A DNA stretch of 35,622 bases from Desulfobulbus sp. Tol-SR (GTDB taxonomy: Bacteria; Desulfobacterota; Desulfobulbia; Desulfobulbales; Desulfocapsaceae). The stretch spans positions 652 to 36,273 of the forward strand of contig JROS01000012.1 of the NCBI GenBank assembly GCA_000769715.1, in the 5' to 3' direction. Below the pieces are notes generated by a model. That model had not been told where the DNA came from. It did no database searches and saw only the letters and a program-made list of their open reading frames with translations. Shown here piece after piece: positions 9,128-16,533 of the stretch. The translations under genes were made by a program, and so were the position numbers. The first letter of the stretch is position 1. Every line of letters starts with the position of its first letter.

Positions 9128-11134
9128 ATGAAACGGATCATTCCTGTTCTGTTGGCTTTGCCGTTTTTTGCGCCCGCACCGGGGCTGGCCGAGATTCAGG
9201 GGGAACTGAGCGTCGGCGCTCGGGGTACGGACTTTGCGGACGACAGCAGTGCAAAATTCGATGAGTACCGCGATATGAGTGACGGGCTGTTCGGCGGGCT
9301 CGATATGCTGGTTGACAGCGATACCTACATTCTGGGGGTTTCGTTTGAGAACCCGACCCTGGATGACCAGTCCTACGAAGTGAGCGGCAACCTCCTCGGT
9401 GTCGCCAAAGGCGAGATCTTCTATGATGAGCTGACCCATCAGCTGTACCGCAACACGCTGTCCCCGGTCATCGGCACAGGCGGGAACTTCCTGGTCATAC
9501 CCGATGCCGACAACCCGGCCTCCGTGCCCCCCCTCTCGTCCTGGAACTCCCTCGACTACAGCCTGGAATCGAAAACCTTCGGGGCCCAGGCCACCGTGGA
9601 CCCGCAAACCCCGTTTTATTTCAAACCTTCGGTGGAACACCAGCGCAAGGAAGGGATCATGCCATGGGGGACGATCATCAACTCAGACTTTGAAGTCCCC
9701 ATGCCGATCGACTACGAAACCAGCAACGCCATGCTCGAGGCGGGGTATCGCGGCAAGGGGACCACCGCCGTCATGACCGCCGGCTACAGTCAATTCGACA
9801 ATGACAACGACCTGCTGACAACATTCGACGGGGTGGAGCTGGAGGAATACAGCACCCCGGCCGACAACCACAGCTACAACTTCAGCGGCCGGCTGACCCA
9901 GCGGCTGTCGGCGATGAACCTCCTGGCGGTGAAGGCCTCGTATAACCGTAATCTCAGCGAGGCCGATTTCAGTCGCTATCTGCGGATCGTCTCGCCCTCG
10001 GCCGATAACGAATTCGATGGCGATGTCAGCTACTTGCGCGGAAGCGCGATCCTGACGACGCAGTGGGACAGATTGCTCGCCACCCGGCTGTTCTACCGAT
10101 ACGTCAATCGCGACAACGAATCGGAAGAGATCACCACGATTACCGGCGGGACCCGCACCAACCACCCGTATGAGTACGACAAGCACCAGGCCGGTGTGGA
10201 TGCCGATTACCGGTTGAGCAAGGTCAATAAACTGAGCGGCGGCTACGAGCTGACCTTTACCGACCAGACGCGGGAGGACGCCGACGAGAGCCTCGACAAC
10301 CTGGTCTTCGCCGAACTGAAGAATACGTCGATGGAGTGGGTCACCACGAAATTGCGGCTGGAGTACCTCAACCGCTCCTCCGATTCCGACTATTCCGAGG
10401 AGACATTGACCGGAGATGGGATCATCCACGAGTTTTACACCCCCTTCGATTACGCCTCCAAGGACCGCTACAAGGCAAAACTGGCATTCGATCTCGTGCC
10501 GGCGGAGAATCTGGAACTGGGGTTGAGTTACGGGCTGGCCTATGACGATTACGATGCCACGATGCTGGGGTTGCAGGAAGACCTGCGGCACGAGGTGTAT
10601 ATCGATGCCAGTATGCTGTTGCAGCCGAAAATCCGGCTCAACACCTACGCCGGCTACGAGTACACCAACAGCGACTTTGACTCGCGACGCTATGATCCGG
10701 GCAACGGCTATCCGCTCGTCGCTCCATTTGCCAGCAATTACAACTGGAACGAGGAATTCACCTATGACTTCTTTGCTGTCGGCGGCAGCATCAGCATCCC
10801 GGCGATGGCCAGACTGGAACTGGTGTTGAATGTCGACTACCAGCTGGTCGACGGCAATATCGACTTTGTCCGTGCCGCCACTGCCGGCGCCCCGCTGGAG
10901 ACGATCACCAACGCCGACGACTACTATAAGACCCAGGCCGGGATCAAATGCATCTACAAGACCACCGACCAGCTGTCGATGACGTTGGGGTATGCCTATG
11001 AGAGGTCGAACCTGGATGAATGGAAGTATGACAATTACACCTATACCGCCGGCAGTATCTACCTCAGCGGGGCCGGGACGGACAGCGATTATGAGGCGCA
11101 CCAGGTCTATATCATGACCAGTTATCGTTTCTGA
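9128..11134 (+). CDS. MtrB/PioB-family decaheme-associated outer-membrane beta-barrel protein
   Basis: A 668-residue protein with a signal peptide (start MKRIIPVLLALPFF, cleavage near GLAEIQ) and long runs of alternating hydrophobic/polar residues with Tyr and Asp/Asn-rich turns, typical of a large barrel. It ends in YRF, the aromatic C-terminus recognised by the BAM machinery. The location directly behind an MtrA-like decaheme gene identifies it as the sheath of a porin-cytochrome conduit. The N-terminal CxxC motif of Shewanella MtrB is not seen. ATG 9128 is preceded by AAGGAGG; the same frame is open further upstream but overlaps the cytochrome gene. Confidence 0.85.
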   Translation: MKRIIPVLLALPFFAPAPGLAEIQGELSVGARGTDFADDSSAKFDEYRDMSDGLFGGLDMLVDSDTYILGVSFENPTLDDQSYEVSGNLLGVAKGEIFYDELTHQLYRNTLSPVIGTGGNFLVIPDADNPASVPPLSSWNSLDYSLESKTFGAQATVDPQTPFYFKPSVEHQRKEGIMPWGTIINSDFEVPMPIDYETSNAMLEAGYRGKGTTAVMTAGYSQFDNDNDLLTTFDGVELEEYSTPADNHSYNFSGRLTQRLSAMNLLAVKASYNRNLSEADFSRYLRIVSPSADNEFDGDVSYLRGSAILTTQWDRLLATRLFYRYVNRDNESEEITTITGGTRTNHPYEYDKHQAGVDADYRLSKVNKLSGGYELTFTDQTREDADESLDNLVFAELKNTSMEWVTTKLRLEYLNRSSDSDYSEETLTGDGIIHEFYTPFDYASKDRYKAKLAFDLVPAENLELGLSYGLAYDDYDATMLGLQEDLRHEVYIDASMLLQPKIRLNTYAGYEYTNSDFDSRRYDPGNGYPLVAPFASNYNWNEEFTYDFFAVGGSISIPAMARLELVLNVDYQLVDGNIDFVRAATAGAPLETITNADDYYKTQAGIKCIYKTTDQLSMTLGYAYERSNLDEWKYDNYTYTAGSIYLSGAGTDSDYEAHQVYIMTSYRF

Positions 11135-11378
11135 TCCCAGGCCGCACTGAGGGCGGGACAGGCGACGACGCGCACCTCCCGTCCTGTGTGCCGTGTCGTG
11201 CCGGTTCTCGGTATTGCGGAGGGAGAAACCCGGTGGTTGGTGAATCGACCGCTGTCCCTCCCGTTCACGGCCGGCCGCGGCCACGGCACTGCAGGCCGGG
11301 TAGAGCATCGAGATGTCAGGGGCTCGGCAGGATGGCAAGATGTGTTTTTCATAAACAGGATAAGGTTGAGAATACGGT

Positions 11379-12185
11379 GTGATCGGTAAGATCGGGATCC
11401 TGAGCGTCTTCACCACGGTCGTCATCGGGGCGCCGCTGGTCGGGGTGTACCTGTCCGATCGTGCCGTGGCTCTCTTTGCCACCTTCCCGCCCCTGACGAC
11501 CCCGGCGGTGCACCACCCCTTTTCGTGGGCGGTCTTTCTGGCCTACCTTCTCCCGCTCGCCGGGGTTGCAGGCCTGGCAGGGGCTGCCGCCGGCCGCGGG
11601 CCATCCGGTCCCGTATCGGGGATGCCGCTGCGTCCATCCAGATTTCCCCTGTGGGGCCGGCTCGCCCTGGCGTTCCTGGCGGTGTCGTGGGTGTTCGCCT
11701 GGACCCGGTTTTCCTGGCTCGGACCGTGGCAGCGCCATTCGTTCATCCCCCTGTGGTTATCCTATATCGTGGTGGCCAACGCCCTGTGCGTCCGCCGGTC
11801 CGGCACCTGCCCGCTGCTGCAGGAGCCGGTATTCTTTGCCGCCCTGTTCCCGCTGCTGTGGATCGCGCCGCTGCTGATCCTCATCACCCTGCGGCATATG
11901 GCCGGCCGGCCCACCCTCTTCGCCGCGATGGCCGAAGGCGACTGGCGTCCGGTGCTGGCCGCGGCCGCGGCGGCCCTGGTCTGCGGATGTTTCTGGGAAA
12001 TGTGGAATTTTTACAGCCTGGCCAAATGGAAATACAGCAACCCCTATGTCCACCGGTTCGAGCTCTTCGAGATGCCGGTGCTGGGCTATATGGGCTATCT
12101 GCCGTTCGGCCTGTTGTGCATCGAGATCACGGATTTTTTAAGAGATTTGTCCCCGAGTGGGGGGAAGGGGATGGACAGCCGATGA
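11379..12185 (+). CDS. Conserved multi-pass membrane protein of unknown function
   Basis: A 268-residue protein beginning at GTG 11379 (an AAGG-like site lies upstream). It has about six or seven hydrophobic segments separated by short loops. The last third has a striking aromatic block, FWEMWNFYSLAKWKY, followed by FEMPVLGYMGYLPFGLLC, which looks strongly conserved and may form a ligand or cofactor site in the membrane. I do not recognise the family by name. Its stop codon overlaps the start of the next gene by ATGA, so the two are translationally coupled, and a third gene follows in the same way. The function may relate to the exported sugar dehydrogenase at the operon end, but this is only context. 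Confidence 0.75.
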   Translation: MIGKIGILSVFTTVVIGAPLVGVYLSDRAVALFATFPPLTTPAVHHPFSWAVFLAYLLPLAGVAGLAGAAAGRGPSGPVSGMPLRPSRFPLWGRLALAFLAVSWVFAWTRFSWLGPWQRHSFIPLWLSYIVVANALCVRRSGTCPLLQEPVFFAALFPLLWIAPLLILITLRHMAGRPTLFAAMAEGDWRPVLAAAAAALVCGCFWEMWNFYSLAKWKYSNPYVHRFELFEMPVLGYMGYLPFGLLCIEITDFLRDLSPSGGKGMDSR

Positions 12186-12475
12186 TCCCAATTCGCGAGT
12201 TGCTCAACCGGATCCGCTGGGACCGGCAATTTGCCGCTGCCGACTTCCGGATCGGGTACTATGACCGGGTCGACGAGACGATCATCGTTGTCCCCCTGAA
12301 CCAGGTCGTGCAGGAGCCGGGTGATTGTTTTGCGGTCCGGGTGCTGGACCATGCCGGCGTCAGCCATCTGCTGCCGTACCACCGCATCAGGGAAGTCTAC
12401 CGCAACGACGAGCTGATCTGGAAACGAGGGCGGTCGGTCGAGGCCGCCCGCCCAGGGGCGAAGGAGGGGGGATGA
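12182..12475 (+). CDS. DUF504 / MJ1316-type RNA-associated domain protein
   Basis: A 97-residue protein that resembles the DUF504 (UPF0248, MJ1316) domain, described as recognising cyclic or phosphate ends of RNA and found in RNA repair settings. Visible family features are the N-terminal IRELLNRIRWDRQF, the DFRIGYYDRVDETIIVVPL stretch and the LLPYHRIREVYRNDELIW ending. Overlaps of ATGA at both ends (12182-12185 and 12472-12475) fix it between the membrane protein and the sugar dehydrogenase genes. It has no signal peptide, so it stays in the cytoplasm while its neighbours are in the membrane or exported. Its role in this operon is not evident. Confidence 0.75.
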   Translation: MIPIRELLNRIRWDRQFAAADFRIGYYDRVDETIIVVPLNQVVQEPGDCFAVRVLDHAGVSHLLPYHRIREVYRNDELIWKRGRSVEAARPGAKEGG

Positions 12476-13599
12476 CGATGAACACCGCTTGTTGCTGGAA
12501 GAAGGGGGGCGTGCCGGCCCTGGTCGGGCTCCTGTCGCTCCTGCCGCCAGGCTTGGCCTCCGGCCTGGATCTGGGGGCGATCAAGCTGCCGCCGGGCTTC
12601 GAGATCAGTCTCTATGCCGCTCCGGTGCCCGGGGCGAGATCAATGGCTTTGGGTGCCGAGGGGACGCTCTTTCTCGGGTCCCGCGGCGCCGGCAAGGTCT
12701 ATGCGGTGGTCGACCGCAACGGCGACAACCAGGCGGACGAGGTCCTCGTACTGGCGGCGGGGCTGGATTCGCCCAACGGCGTGGCCTTTCGCGGCGACTC
12801 GCTCTATGTGGCCGAGATCGGCCGCATCCTGCGCTATGATCGGATCGAAAGCCGGTTGCACGACCCGCCGGCCCCGGTGGTGATCACCGACAAGCTGCCG
12901 CAGGAGCGGCATCACGGCTGGAAATTCATCGGCTTCGGTCCGGATGGCCTTCTTTACGTGCCGGTGGGCGCGCCGTGCAACGTCTGCCTCAATGCTGATC
13001 GGAGATTTGCGGCGATCCTGCGGATGGAGGCGGATGGCTCGAACCAGGAGATTTTCGCCCATGGGGTCCGCAACACGGTCGGTCTCGACTGGCACCCCCG
13101 GACCAGGGAGCTGTGGTTCACCGATAACGGGCGGGATTGGCTGGGGCCGGACCGACCGCCCGATGAACTCAACCGGGCGCCGGCGAAGGGGATGGATTTC
13201 GGCTTTCCCTACTGCCATGGCGCATCGATCGCCGACCCCGATTACGGTAAGCGGCGGCCCTGCGGGGAATCGGTTCCGCCGGCGAAGGAAATGGGGCCGC
13301 ACGTCGCGGCGCTGGGCATGAGGTTCTACACCGGCACCTCATTCCCGGCCCAGTACCGCAACCGGATCTTTATCGCCGAACACGGTTCATGGAATCGGCT
13401 CACCCCCGTCGGCTACCGCATCACCACCGTCACCCTCGACGGCAACACGGCAGTCGACTATCGGGTATTTGCCGAAGGCTGGCTGGATGGCTTTACCGCC
13501 TGGGGGCGACCGGTCGACGTCCTGGTCATGCCCGACGGGGCCTTGCTGGTCTCGGACGACAAGGCGGATGCGATCTACCGGATCGCCTATCGCCGGTAA
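12472..13599 (+). CDS. Exported PQQ-type sugar (sorbosone/aldose) dehydrogenase-like protein
   Basis: A 375-residue protein with an N-terminal signal region (VPALVGLLSLLPPGLASG) and a six-bladed propeller typical of the soluble glucose/sorbosone dehydrogenase family. Recognisable blocks are LPPGFEISLYA, LDSPNGVAFRGDSLYVAE, HHGWKFIGFGPDGLLYVPVGAPCN, NTVGLDWHPRTRELWFTDNGRDWLG with PDELN, IFIAEHGSWNR, and PDGALLVSDDKADAIYRI. Family members oxidise sugars or aldehydes in the periplasm using PQQ, although many homologues have unproven substrates. No PQQ biosynthesis genes are in the window. ATG 12472 overlaps the stop of the DUF504 gene and has GAAGGAGGGGGG upstream. Confidence 0.88.
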   Translation: MTMNTACCWKKGGVPALVGLLSLLPPGLASGLDLGAIKLPPGFEISLYAAPVPGARSMALGAEGTLFLGSRGAGKVYAVVDRNGDNQADEVLVLAAGLDSPNGVAFRGDSLYVAEIGRILRYDRIESRLHDPPAPVVITDKLPQERHHGWKFIGFGPDGLLYVPVGAPCNVCLNADRRFAAILRMEADGSNQEIFAHGVRNTVGLDWHPRTRELWFTDNGRDWLGPDRPPDELNRAPAKGMDFGFPYCHGASIADPDYGKRRPCGESVPPAKEMGPHVAALGMRFYTGTSFPAQYRNRIFIAEHGSWNRLTPVGYRITTVTLDGNTAVDYRVFAEGWLDGFTAWGRPVDVLVMPDGALLVSDDKADAIYRIAYRR

Positions 13600-13692
13600 C
13601 TGTCGCACCGCTGCAGTGATCAGGACGCGACTGCTCTGCGTCCAGGATCGGGCTTCATGGGAACGGCCGCAAGTTCGACTCTTCCCTTGCGT

Positions 13693-13920
13693 CTAGTGTC
13701 GATACCTGTCCCTGTATCTGTCGTAACGGTCCCCCTGGTAATAATCGCGACTGCGGTGGTACCGGTCGCCCCTGTAATAGCCGCCGTCCCGGTAGTAACC
13801 GCCATCCCGGTACTGGATGCCGTCCCGGTAGTAGCCGCCGTGATATCCATACCAGTGATGACAGCCCTCTAGGGACAGGAGCGACATCACGACAACAAAC
13901 CCCATGATAATTTTTTTCAT
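13693..13920 (-). CDS. Small Tyr/Asp/Arg/Gly-rich lipoprotein
   Basis: A 75-residue protein starting MKKIIMGFVVVMSLLSLEGC, a lipoprotein signal with lipobox LEGC, so it should be lipid-anchored. The mature part is very low complexity, with repeated DGGYYRDGGYYR-like units followed by alternating RY/RD pairs. A GGAGGA ribosome-binding site precedes the two adjacent ATG codons (13923 and 13920). Such Tyr/Gly-rich lipoproteins are common near other small secreted proteins, but their function is unknown. It is on the same strand as, and downstream of, the Gly/His/Tyr-rich gene at 14067-14477. Confidence 0.65.
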   Translation of the reverse strand: MKKIIMGFVVVMSLLSLEGCHHWYGYHGGYYRDGIQYRDGGYYRDGGYYRGDRYHRSRDYYQGDRYDRYRDRYRH

Positions 13921-14066
13921 CATGTCCTCCTTGGACATATCCGCCCTGCACACCTTCAGGAGTTTTGGCTGGTCAGCAGCAGGCAATCGCAGGTCTTGAC
14001 TTCTGGTGCCGGCTGCGGCCGGCCCGTGCTGCATTGAAGGCAGGGGATGAATTACCGATGGTCCGA

Positions 14067-14477
14067 TCAGTAGCAGGGAACCTGGACCCTCTGGCTCAGA
14101 GGATATGGATACGATACCCAGACCTGACGGCCGTCATATCGGCTGATCTGCCACTCGCCGCTGACAACCCGGTCCTCGACGCAGATTTGCGGCTGCCGGA
14201 CGACGACGTCGGGCGGATATGCCGCATACGGATACCCATACGCAACTGGCGGCGGGGCTGCCGCATGGACCAGTGCCGAACCAAGGAGCAATCCTCCCAT
14301 GACCCCGAAGGCGATACCGAGGCCATCGTGATGATTTCTGCCGCCATAGTAGCCGTGACTGTAGCCACGATCATAGTAATGGTGTCCGCCCCGGTATCCG
14401 CCCCGGGCAAATGCCGTTGTCGTGCCGACGACACACAAAATCAACGTTAATACTGCGATTTTCTTTTTCATTTTCAT
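14067..14477 (-). CDS. Small exported Gly/His/Tyr-rich protein
   Basis: A 136-residue protein with a clear signal peptide (MKMKKKIAVLTLILCVVG, cleavage near AFARGG). After it comes a Gly/His/Tyr-rich segment (GGYRGGHHYYDRGYSHGYYGG), then a glycine-rich hydrophobic segment IAFGVMGGLLLGSALV resembling a glycine zipper, a Pro/Tyr linker and a C-terminal part with two Cys. GGAG lies just before ATG 14477; ATG 14471 is an alternative. The composition suggests an envelope or metal-binding protein, but no function can be assigned. It probably shares a transcript with the lipoprotein gene at 13693-13920. Confidence 0.7.
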   Translation of the reverse strand: MKMKKKIAVLTLILCVVGTTTAFARGGYRGGHHYYDRGYSHGYYGGRNHHDGLGIAFGVMGGLLLGSALVHAAAPPPVAYGYPYAAYPPDVVVRQPQICVEDRVVSGEWQISRYDGRQVWVSYPYPLSQRVQVPCY

Positions 14478-14956
14478 CGCTCCGTTTCAGATTGCGCAGA
14501 AACACCCACGGTTCATCCTCAATTTGCCTCTATCTCCTGCAGCGGCCCACACCTTCAATCCATCCCGGTAGTCTTGCCTGCACGATCACAATCGGGCACT
14601 CTGACATTTTTCATTGCAAAACGATCGGGAACCATGAAGTGCGGTCACTCTCCTTCTCCTTGTGGATTGTCCCGACCGCTCCGAGGGGTGCCTTATCCTC
14701 TTTCAATATTTAAATCCGATTGCCGGAGATTGAAAGTGGACATCAGGGGGTATAGGGTCTCGGATGACCTCATATCGGGTGGATGTCGGGTCCATGTCGG
14801 GTGCATGTCGGGTTGGTTTGTCGCCGAAAGTGCCTGAACCGGCACATCCGATGGCATCCGACTGCTGTGCAGGCGAGTGTTGGCTGGGGTTAAAACAAAG
14901 GTTGGAGCACCGCGTTACACATTCGGTGTCGACGGCGGTAAGGTCCGTTCAGAATG
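14478..14956. other. Intergenic region with tandem repeat
   Basis: About 480 bases between two minus-strand small genes. Apart from the 11-bp tandem repeat at 14771-14814 and presumably the promoter of the Gly/His/Tyr-rich gene, nothing recognisable was found. Short open frames on the plus strand have no protein-like features. Confidence 0.45.
14771..14814. repeat. 11-bp tandem repeat, four copies
   Basis: Four consecutive 11-base units, 14771-14781, 14782-14792, 14793-14803 and 14804-14814, share the core ATGTCGGGT (the first has ATATCGGGT). The period is close to one helical turn, so identical bases face the same side of the DNA. It lies upstream of the minus-strand genes at 14477 and could be a protein-binding array or simple replication slippage. 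Confidence 0.7.
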
Positions 14957-15196
14957 TCACGAAGAGGATGGCTTGTTCCGGTCGGAGCCCAGGTTTTTCA
15001 ACTGCTCCGTGTAACAATCGGGGCAGCAGCTGTGGGAAATGCGCACCCCTTTGGCCTTGTTGAAGTATTCTTCCAGACTGTACCAGCTGCCTTTTCCCCG
15101 TTCACCTTGCTGATCGTCACGGATCTTCTTGCAGTAACGGCACATCGGCGGGAATTCTTCATACAGGGCGATTTTTCGCTGCATATCCTGTTTCAC
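14957..15196 (-). CDS. Small Cys-rich protein with the CxxCKKIRDD module
   Basis: Up to 79 residues (GTG 15196; ATG 15184 is equally possible). It contains MCRYCKKIRDD, then a W..LEEYF segment and SCCPDCYTEQL. This pattern, CxxCKKIRDD...W...LE.Y...S...CPxC, is familiar as a short zinc-ribbon-like tail at the end of many histidine kinases and response regulators. Here it stands alone: a stop lies in frame about 27 bases before the GTG, and no sensor domain is near. It may be a free-standing version or a relic of a lost signalling protein. Confidence 0.5.
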   Translation of the reverse strand: MKQDMQRKIALYEEFPPMCRYCKKIRDDQQGERGKGSWYSLEEYFNKAKGVRISHSCCPDCYTEQLKNLGSDRNKPSSS

Positions 15197-15917
15197 GAAA
15201 CAGGTGCAATGATTTATCTTTCAAGGACGAAATCTCTTCCATGAACCCGCAACTGCCCTGCTGGCTATTCGGAGGTGAGGGTAATTGTGCCATGGTTCTC
15301 CTGCTTTTTTGTGCTGTCTTGAATCTTCCTTGCCCAATTATCGATGGAAATGACGAACCCGATCCAAGATAGCTGGCGCGGAGGATTTCACAAGACGTCA
15401 GGTCGGGTCGTCTCAGATTATCAATGACCTATTGGGTGAAAAATGACAATGAGTTAAAATCAGAGATAAAATGAATATTGAATGTATCATATCCGGAAAT
15501 TGTCGTGGAAAAAATCGTGTCCGGCGGCGATAGCGGCATGTAAAGAAGAGGTCGGCCAGCCGAATGGTTCCGGGGTGAAGACGGGTCGGCAGGACTGGTG
15601 GATTCCCTGACGATAGTATTCAACTGTGGCGGTCTCCGTCGGGATGAGATTCGATTTCAATGTGGTGGCTGGAGATGTCGACATTCACGGAGATCAGTCC
15701 TTTCGGTGTGCAGAACAGGCGGTGGGGATCGGCGTTCATCAAATCGATTGGCATTTGGAAGATGAATGCATAGTATTTGGTCAAGCGCCGGAGGAGAACC
15801 TGGCCACGAACGGCATGGTGAACTGGGATACAACACCGCCGGCGATGGTTGCCGGCCGCAGGAAAAGGGATTGTTCGCAGCATGCAGGGCGGCAACAACA
15901 GGAGGATCGAGAGCAGT
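15197..15917. other. Gene-poor region, nothing recognised
   Basis: About 720 bases, more AT-rich from roughly 15400 to 15500. Several open frames cross it on both strands, none with family motifs, signal peptide or a good ribosome-binding site. Clear protein features start only at 15918. Decayed sequence is possible in view of the damaged genes further right. Confidence 0.45.
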
Positions 15918-16406
15918 ATGCGTATTGCCACCGAGGACGATCTGCCGGCAATCGTCTCCATTTACAATTCGACCGTCCAGGCCAGGCAGTCGACTGCCGA
16001 CACGGTCGCGGTGACGGTTGAATCACGGCGGGAGTGGTTCGGGCAGCATCATCCCGACAGGCGACCGCTCATGGTCCACGAACAGGGCGACAGGATTGTC
16101 GCCTGGGTCAGTTTTCAGTCCTTTTACGGCCGACCCGCCTATGATCACACTGCCGAAATCAGCATCTACATCGCCCCCTCCTGCCGGGGGCAGGGCCTGG
16201 GCCGGACCCTGCTGGCCGAGGTGCTGGGCCTGACGCGCCAACTGGGTATCAGGACGGTGGTGGGCTTCATCTTTTCCCACAATGAGCCCAGCCTCCGCCT
16301 GTTCCGATCGTTCGGTTTCGCCGAGTGGGGGAGACTGCCCGATGTGGCCGAGATGGACGGCAGGGAATTCAGTCTGTCGATCCTGGGTAAACGGGTGCAT
16401 CCGTAG
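15918..16406 (+). CDS. GNAT-family N-acetyltransferase, phosphinothricin-acetyltransferase-like
   Basis: A 162-residue cytoplasmic acetyltransferase. The start MRIATEDDLPAIVSIYN is the typical first strand and helix. The acetyl-CoA pyrophosphate-binding segment is CRGQGLGRTLL (about residues 93-103), preceded by the AEISIYIAP strand; the end FSHNEPSLRLFRSFGFAEWGRLPDVAEMDG is characteristic of the PAT/YwnH subgroup that acetylates phosphinothricin, methionine sulfoximine or related amino compounds. The physiological substrate is unknown. AGGAGG lies 12 bases before ATG 15918, slightly far. The gene stands alone between a gene-poor region and a secreted-protein gene. Confidence 0.9.
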   Translation: MRIATEDDLPAIVSIYNSTVQARQSTADTVAVTVESRREWFGQHHPDRRPLMVHEQGDRIVAWVSFQSFYGRPAYDHTAEISIYIAPSCRGQGLGRTLLAEVLGLTRQLGIRTVVGFIFSHNEPSLRLFRSFGFAEWGRLPDVAEMDGREFSLSILGKRVHP

Positions 16407-16533
16407 GGTTTCGGTCGTGAAAATCCGGTGCCGGACAGGCCATATCGCCGAGTAAACGATCGGTCGGCAACCGGTCCCGGGCCTGGCGCCGGAACCGCAC
16501 AGCCAGAACCGCACAATATCAAGGATTCACGAC

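Noticed and set aside
9683-11482. 599-residue minus-strand open frame
   Set aside because: Antisense to the MtrB-like gene with low-information Gly/Val/Asp-rich sequence.
15620-15961. Small minus-strand protein
   Set aside because: No recognisable motif or ribosome-binding site, and it overlaps the start of the clear acetyltransferase gene.
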